Assembly (NCBI GenBank): GCA_012800625.1
Contig: JAAZIY010000322.1
Span: 1 to 9,453 of the forward strand
Length of the DNA: 9,453 nucleotides
Direction: 5' to 3'
Source of the DNA: Lentisphaerota bacterium
GTDB lineage: Bacteria; Verrucomicrobiota; Lentisphaeria; Oligosphaerales; Oligosphaeraceae
This document shows, piece by piece, positions 6,917 through 9,453 of the stretch. The translations under genes were made by a program, and so were the position numbers. Positions within the stretch are counted from its first letter, which is position 1. Every line of letters begins with the position of its first letter. The notes beneath the pieces were generated by a model. The model saw only the letters and a list, made by a program, of their open reading frames with translations. It ran no database searches and had not been told where the DNA came from.

Positions 6917-8791
6917 TCAGACCAGGTTTTCCATGATATAGCTGCGTCTTTCCGGGATGTTGTCCCCCATGAAAAAACGCAGCATATTGTCAACCTGGCG
7001 TACATTGTCTATGGTGACCGCCTGCAAGCGCATATCTTCGCCGATGAATTGACCAAATTCCTCAGGCGAGATCTCACCCAGCCCTTTGAAGCGGGTCACC
7101 TCGGCCTCCTTGCCCAGCTCGCGCAGAGCCAGGTCGCGTTCGGCCTCATTGTAGCAGTAACGCGTCTTCTTCTTGTTGCGCACGCGAAAGAGGGGGGTCT
7201 CCAGGATGAATACGCGCTCGGACTCGACCAGAGGCTGGAAAAAGGTGAGAAAATACGTGATGAGCAGATTGCGGATGTGGAAGCCGTCTACGTCGGCGTC
7301 CGTAGCAATGATGATCTTGCCGTAGCGCAAGTCGTCCATCGAGTTCTCTATGCCTATGGCCTGCATAATGCCGTAGAGTTCCTCGTTTTGATAGACGGTC
7401 TCCTTGCGCAGCCCGTAGCAGTTGCGCGGCTTGCCGCGCAGGCTGAAGACGGCCTGCGTCAAAGGGTCGCGCGCAGTCACCACTGAGCCGGAGGCGGAGT
7501 TGCCCTCGGTCAGGAAGATCATGCTCTCCTGGCATTTGCGCTTTTCATCCTCTTTGCGCTTTTGCTCAGTCTCGTTGAAATGATATTTGCAGTCGCGCAG
7601 CTTGTCCACTTTGAGCTGTGATTTCTGCGCCAACTCGCGCGCGCCGCGGCGCACAGCCTGTATCTGCTTGCGTATGGACTCGTTCTTCTCAGCCTTCTCG
7701 AAAATGGCGTTTTTGACCTCCGGGTTTTTATACAGGAAGTCGACTATTGCCTGGCGCACCTCGTTGATGATGTCGGCTTTGATGTCGGTATTGCCCAGCT
7801 TGGTCTTGGTTTGCGACTCGAAGACGGGGTCTTGCAGCTTCAAGGCTATGGCTCCGCTGATGCCGCAGCGCACGTCGTCAAAGTCAATGGGTTTTGGCGC
7901 CAGCTCATTGATGGCCTTGCCTATGGCCTCCTTGAAGGCGGCCAGGTGCGTGCCGCCGTCGCTGGTATACTGAGTGTTGACGAAGGAGTAGTAGTTTTCG
8001 TTGAAGCTGCCGGTGTGACAGAAGGCGAACTCCATTTTGTCAGACTTGTAATGCACCATGTCATAAAGCGAATCGGACTCCAGCTTGGACTCGAGCAGGT
8101 CGAGCAGGCCGCGGCGCGAATAGAAGCGCTCCCCGTTGCAATACAGGTTCAGGCCGCTGTTCAACCAGGAGTAATGCTGCATGCGGCGGCGCACGTACTT
8201 GAGGTCAAAATGATAGTCCGGAAAAATCTCTTTCGAGGGTTTGAACAAGACCTCGGTGCCATTGGGCTGCTGCTGGTCTTCGAGCTTCGTTTCGCTGCGC
8301 AGCTGCCCCTCCACATAACTGGCGCTATAGCCCTGGCCGCCGCGCCAGGAGCTTATCTTAAACTCCTCGGAAAGGAAGTTGACCACCTTCAGACCCACCC
8401 CGTTGAGGCCTATCGAGCTGGAGAAAGGGCGGCGCACGCCGTCCTTGTCCGTGATGAATTTGCCGCCGGTGTTGATTTTTGAGGCGCACTCGATCACCTT
8501 GTCCAGCGGGATGCCGCGACCATAGTCGCGCACGCGCACCAGCTTGTCTTCCAGTATCTCCACCTCGATTTTGCGCCCGTTTCCCATGACGAACTCGTCC
8601 ACGCTATTGTCCACCACTTCCTTCAGCATGACATAGATGCCGTCGTCATGGTGTTCGCCATTGCCCAGGCGGCCAATGTACATGCCGCTGCGCGAGCGCA
8701 CGTGTTCGCGCGGGTCCAAGGTGATGATGCTGGAGGAGTCGTATTCACCCTCAGCCAAGGCATTGAAATTAAACTCTTTCTCTTCTGACAT
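6917..8791 (-). CDS. parE: DNA topoisomerase IV subunit B (ParE), Bacteroidetes/PVC-like type
   Basis: This is the ATPase/Toprim subunit of a type IIA topoisomerase, which unlinks or relaxes DNA together with a ParC-type subunit. At 624 residues it has the ParE length and lacks the insert of longer GyrB proteins. The GHKL ATPase part shows EVVDNSVDE (58-66, with E58 and N62), RDYGRGIP (88-95) and SIGLNGVGLKVVN (126-138); the transducer has the QTKTKLGN loop (327-334). The Toprim domain has TEGNSASGS (428-436) with E429, and DADVDG (498-503) with D498, D500 and D502. The protein ends in YIMENLV, close to the family's normal end. TQAVFSLRGKP and FRVRNKKKTRYCY match the ParE type of Bacteroidetes as I recall it. 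The usual EGDSA is EGNSA here. No parC is adjacent. The start has only a weak AAGA site. GyrB is the alternative label, but the family look favours ParE. Confidence 0.92.
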   Translation of the reverse strand: MSEEKEFNFNALAEGEYDSSSIITLDPREHVRSRSGMYIGRLGNGEHHDDGIYVMLKEVVDNSVDEFVMGNGRKIEVEILEDKLVRVRDYGRGIPLDKVIECASKINTGGKFITDKDGVRRPFSSSIGLNGVGLKVVNFLSEEFKISSWRGGQGYSASYVEGQLRSETKLEDQQQPNGTEVLFKPSKEIFPDYHFDLKYVRRRMQHYSWLNSGLNLYCNGERFYSRRGLLDLLESKLESDSLYDMVHYKSDKMEFAFCHTGSFNENYYSFVNTQYTSDGGTHLAAFKEAIGKAINELAPKPIDFDDVRCGISGAIALKLQDPVFESQTKTKLGNTDIKADIINEVRQAIVDFLYKNPEVKNAIFEKAEKNESIRKQIQAVRRGARELAQKSQLKVDKLRDCKYHFNETEQKRKEDEKRKCQESMIFLTEGNSASGSVVTARDPLTQAVFSLRGKPRNCYGLRKETVYQNEELYGIMQAIGIENSMDDLRYGKIIIATDADVDGFHIRNLLITYFLTFFQPLVESERVFILETPLFRVRNKKKTRYCYNEAERDLALRELGKEAEVTRFKGLGEISPEEFGQFIGEDMRLQAVTIDNVRQVDNMLRFFMGDNIPERRSYIMENLV

Positions 8792-8829
8792 TCTTTTTTG
8801 CCTACAAATGAAAATCGCCTGGTGTGTTT

Positions 8830-8871
8830 ACCGGGCTGAACAAGCGCAAAGCCTGCTTTTTCAAGCCCGGT
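8830..8871 (-). other. Stable 42-base hairpin between zinc-ribbon gene and parE
   Basis: ACCGGGCT (8830-8837) pairs with AGCCCGGT (8864-8871). Inside, GAA/TTC and AAGC/GCTT continue the stem with one bulged base and one mismatch, giving about 15 pairs around a 9-base loop. On the minus strand it lies 64 bases after the zinc-ribbon stop and 38 bases before the parE start. There is no T-run after it on the minus strand, so it is not a textbook intrinsic terminator. It could be a terminator, an RNA-processing site or a structured parE leader. Confidence 0.5.
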
Positions 8872-8908
8872 TTCACCAAGCGACACGATAGTACTTGCCG
8901 AGCAAGTC
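8871..8908 (-). repeat. Degenerate decamer-repeat remnant (copy H) plus small inverted repeat
   Basis: On the plus strand, TTTCACCAAGCGACACGATAG (8871-8891) resembles ACACCAAGAGACACTAAG of copy G. It is followed by the perfect inverted repeat ACTTGC-CGA-GCAAGT (8893-8907). The minus-strand 12-mer GACTTGCTCGGC (8897-8908) is the same box that precedes copy E. The repeat match is weak and would not be called without the other copies. Confidence 0.4.
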
Positions 8909-8934
8909 TGGCGCTATAAAAGCAGTGGCACGGC

Positions 8935-9255
8935 TTATTCAAAACCCTTTCTGCGTCTGCGAAAACCTTTTTGTTTGGACGGAGGCTCGTCATCAAAGTC
9001 CTCATCATCCTCATCGTCATCATCGCCAAGGAAGTCATCTTCCTCATCATCATCATCGTCGTCTGCTACGGTCTCATCCTCGTCAAAGTCAATATACTCG
9101 TCCAACTCCAAGTCGTCATCGTCATCAAAGTCGTCAAACAAGCTGGAAGCCAGCACGAGTTGTCCGCATTCGGGGCAGAGACCGTCGTCTTTTTCCACCT
9201 CACTCATGAGCACCTTGCATTCACAATGAGGGCATTTTATTGTTTCTCTTGCCAT
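8935..9255 (-). CDS. Small zinc-ribbon protein with poly-Asp tract and basic tail
   Basis: This 106-residue protein is of unknown function. Residues 8-30 form a zinc ribbon, CPHC ... CPEC, with an extra C13. Residues 40-90 are almost all Asp and Glu with a few hydrophobics, including DDDDD and DDDDDDEEDD runs. The last residues, about 94-106, are basic (KQKGFRRRRKGFE). The layout recalls FYDLN_acid proteins (zinc ribbon followed by acidic low-complexity sequence), but there is no FYDLN motif and the basic tail differs, so I do not assign that family. An acidic, DNA-mimic-like body with a basic end suggests contact with nucleic acid-binding proteins or RNA polymerase; this is inference. The ATG at 9255 has GGAGG nine bases upstream (9265-9269). 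It is the first gene of the run, 143 bases upstream of parE. The Asp tract is built of GAT/GAC triplet repeats in DNA and may vary in length. Confidence 0.8.
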   Translation of the reverse strand: MARETIKCPHCECKVLMSEVEKDDGLCPECGQLVLASSLFDDFDDDDDLELDEYIDFDEDETVADDDDDDEEDDFLGDDDDEDDEDFDDEPPSKQKGFRRRRKGFE

Positions 9256-9326
9256 TTTAACATTCCTCCATTGATTTCCATGGCTTCATACCAGATAAAA
9301 GAACCTTGATATCCGGTAAATGCCAT

Positions 9327-9354
9327 AGCATATACGCTAAAATAAACTTTGCAA
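9327..9354 (-). promoter_or_regulatory. Candidate sigma70-type promoter for the zinc-ribbon gene
   Basis: On the minus strand TTGCAA (9349-9354) and TATGCT (9327-9332) are 16 bases apart, each matching four of six consensus positions. They lie in an AT-rich stretch about 72 bases before the ATG. This would make the first gene independently transcribed. It is supported only by the sequence match and the local AT content. Confidence 0.35.
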
Positions 9355-9373
9355 TTTATAAGAGCAATTTTTT

Positions 9374-9425
9374 TTACTAAGATTTAGGACACCAAGAGAC
9401 ACTAAGCTAGACCCTGTCCAAAAAG
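9374..9425 (-). repeat. Decamer-repeat element, copy G, with 17-base AGACCCTGTCCAAAAAG module
   Basis: On the plus strand TTACTAAGATTTAGG is followed by ACACCAAGAGACACTAAG, two clear ten-base units in the ACTAAG orientation, and then by the 17-base module (9409-9425). The module agrees with 6823-6839 and with the complement of 3737-3753 at 14 of 17 positions in all three. It lies upstream of the zinc-ribbon gene near the right edge. Confidence 0.75.
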
Positions 9426-9429
9426 GTCA

Positions 9430-9448
9430 TAACGCCGAAAGGCCGTTA
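9430..9448. other. Small hairpin with GAAA loop at right edge
   Basis: TAACGCC-GAAA-GGCCGTTA can form seven pairs with one bulged C. On the minus strand TTTTT follows after a five-base gap (9420-9424), so it could be the weak terminator of a gene entering from the right. On the plus strand the loop is of GNRA type. The gene beyond the edge is not visible, so this is only a candidate. Confidence 0.25.
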
Positions 9449-9453
9449 GTGGC

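Noticed and set aside
6911..8482. Plus-strand open frames of 191 and 223 codons opposite parE
   Set aside because: Long antisense frames are common opposite GC-rich genes; parE is unambiguous on the minus strand and no start signals support the antisense frames.
8971..9309. Plus-strand frames giving poly-Ser or poly-Ile/Val proteins opposite the acidic gene
   Set aside because: These are the same triplet repeats read in other frames; the minus frame has paired CPxC motifs and a good ribosome site, the plus frames have neither.

Overview
The window is one continuous block of bacterial chromosome. All eight recognisable genes lie on the minus strand, so transcription runs from high to low coordinates. 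In that order they are: a small zinc-ribbon/poly-aspartate protein, a topoisomerase IV B subunit (parE-like), a FAH-family hydrolase, UDP-glucose 4-epimerase (galE), a UPF0104/LPG_synthase_TM-type membrane protein, asparaginyl-tRNA synthetase (asnS), a 314-residue protein that is probably of galactose-mutarotase-like fold, and a peptide-type ABC transporter ATPase cut by the left edge. I see no rRNA, tRNA, CRISPR array, transposase, integrase or phage gene.

Organism: a free-living bacterium of moderately high GC with ordinary Shine-Dalgarno sites at some genes. The ParE has the 'TEGxSASGS ... TQAVFSLRGKP' Toprim form that I associate with Bacteroidetes and PVC-group (Lentisphaera/Verrucomicrobia-like) topoisomerase IV. 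The Lentisphaerota/Kiritimatiellota/Verrucomicrobiota side is my best guess, at low confidence. The asnS gene shows direct charging of tRNA-Asn.

Layout: the genes are separated by gaps of about 75-200 bases and do not overlap. Functions are mixed (translation, DNA topology, sugar-nucleotide metabolism, membrane lipid or glycan biology, small-molecule catabolism, peptide import). This looks like a housekeeping neighbourhood of separately transcribed or loosely linked genes, not a single pathway operon. The galE/UPF0104 pair could both serve cell-envelope glycan or lipid synthesis, but that is inference.

The most striking feature is between the genes. Every gap holds a copy or remnant of one degenerate repeat family with a 10-base period (consensus about GTGTCTTAGT or GTGTCCTTCG, complement ACTAAGACAC). 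Longer copies add a run of G or C, a second TTCGTGTGC unit and a CTTTTTGGAC tail. Copies occur in both orientations, so several genes are flanked by inverted copies. A separate 17-base module, AGAmCnnGTCCAAAAAG, occurs in three gaps. A 42-base hairpin lies between the zinc-ribbon gene and parE. I found no clear new enzymatic or defence system; the repeat family is the best candidate for something under-described.
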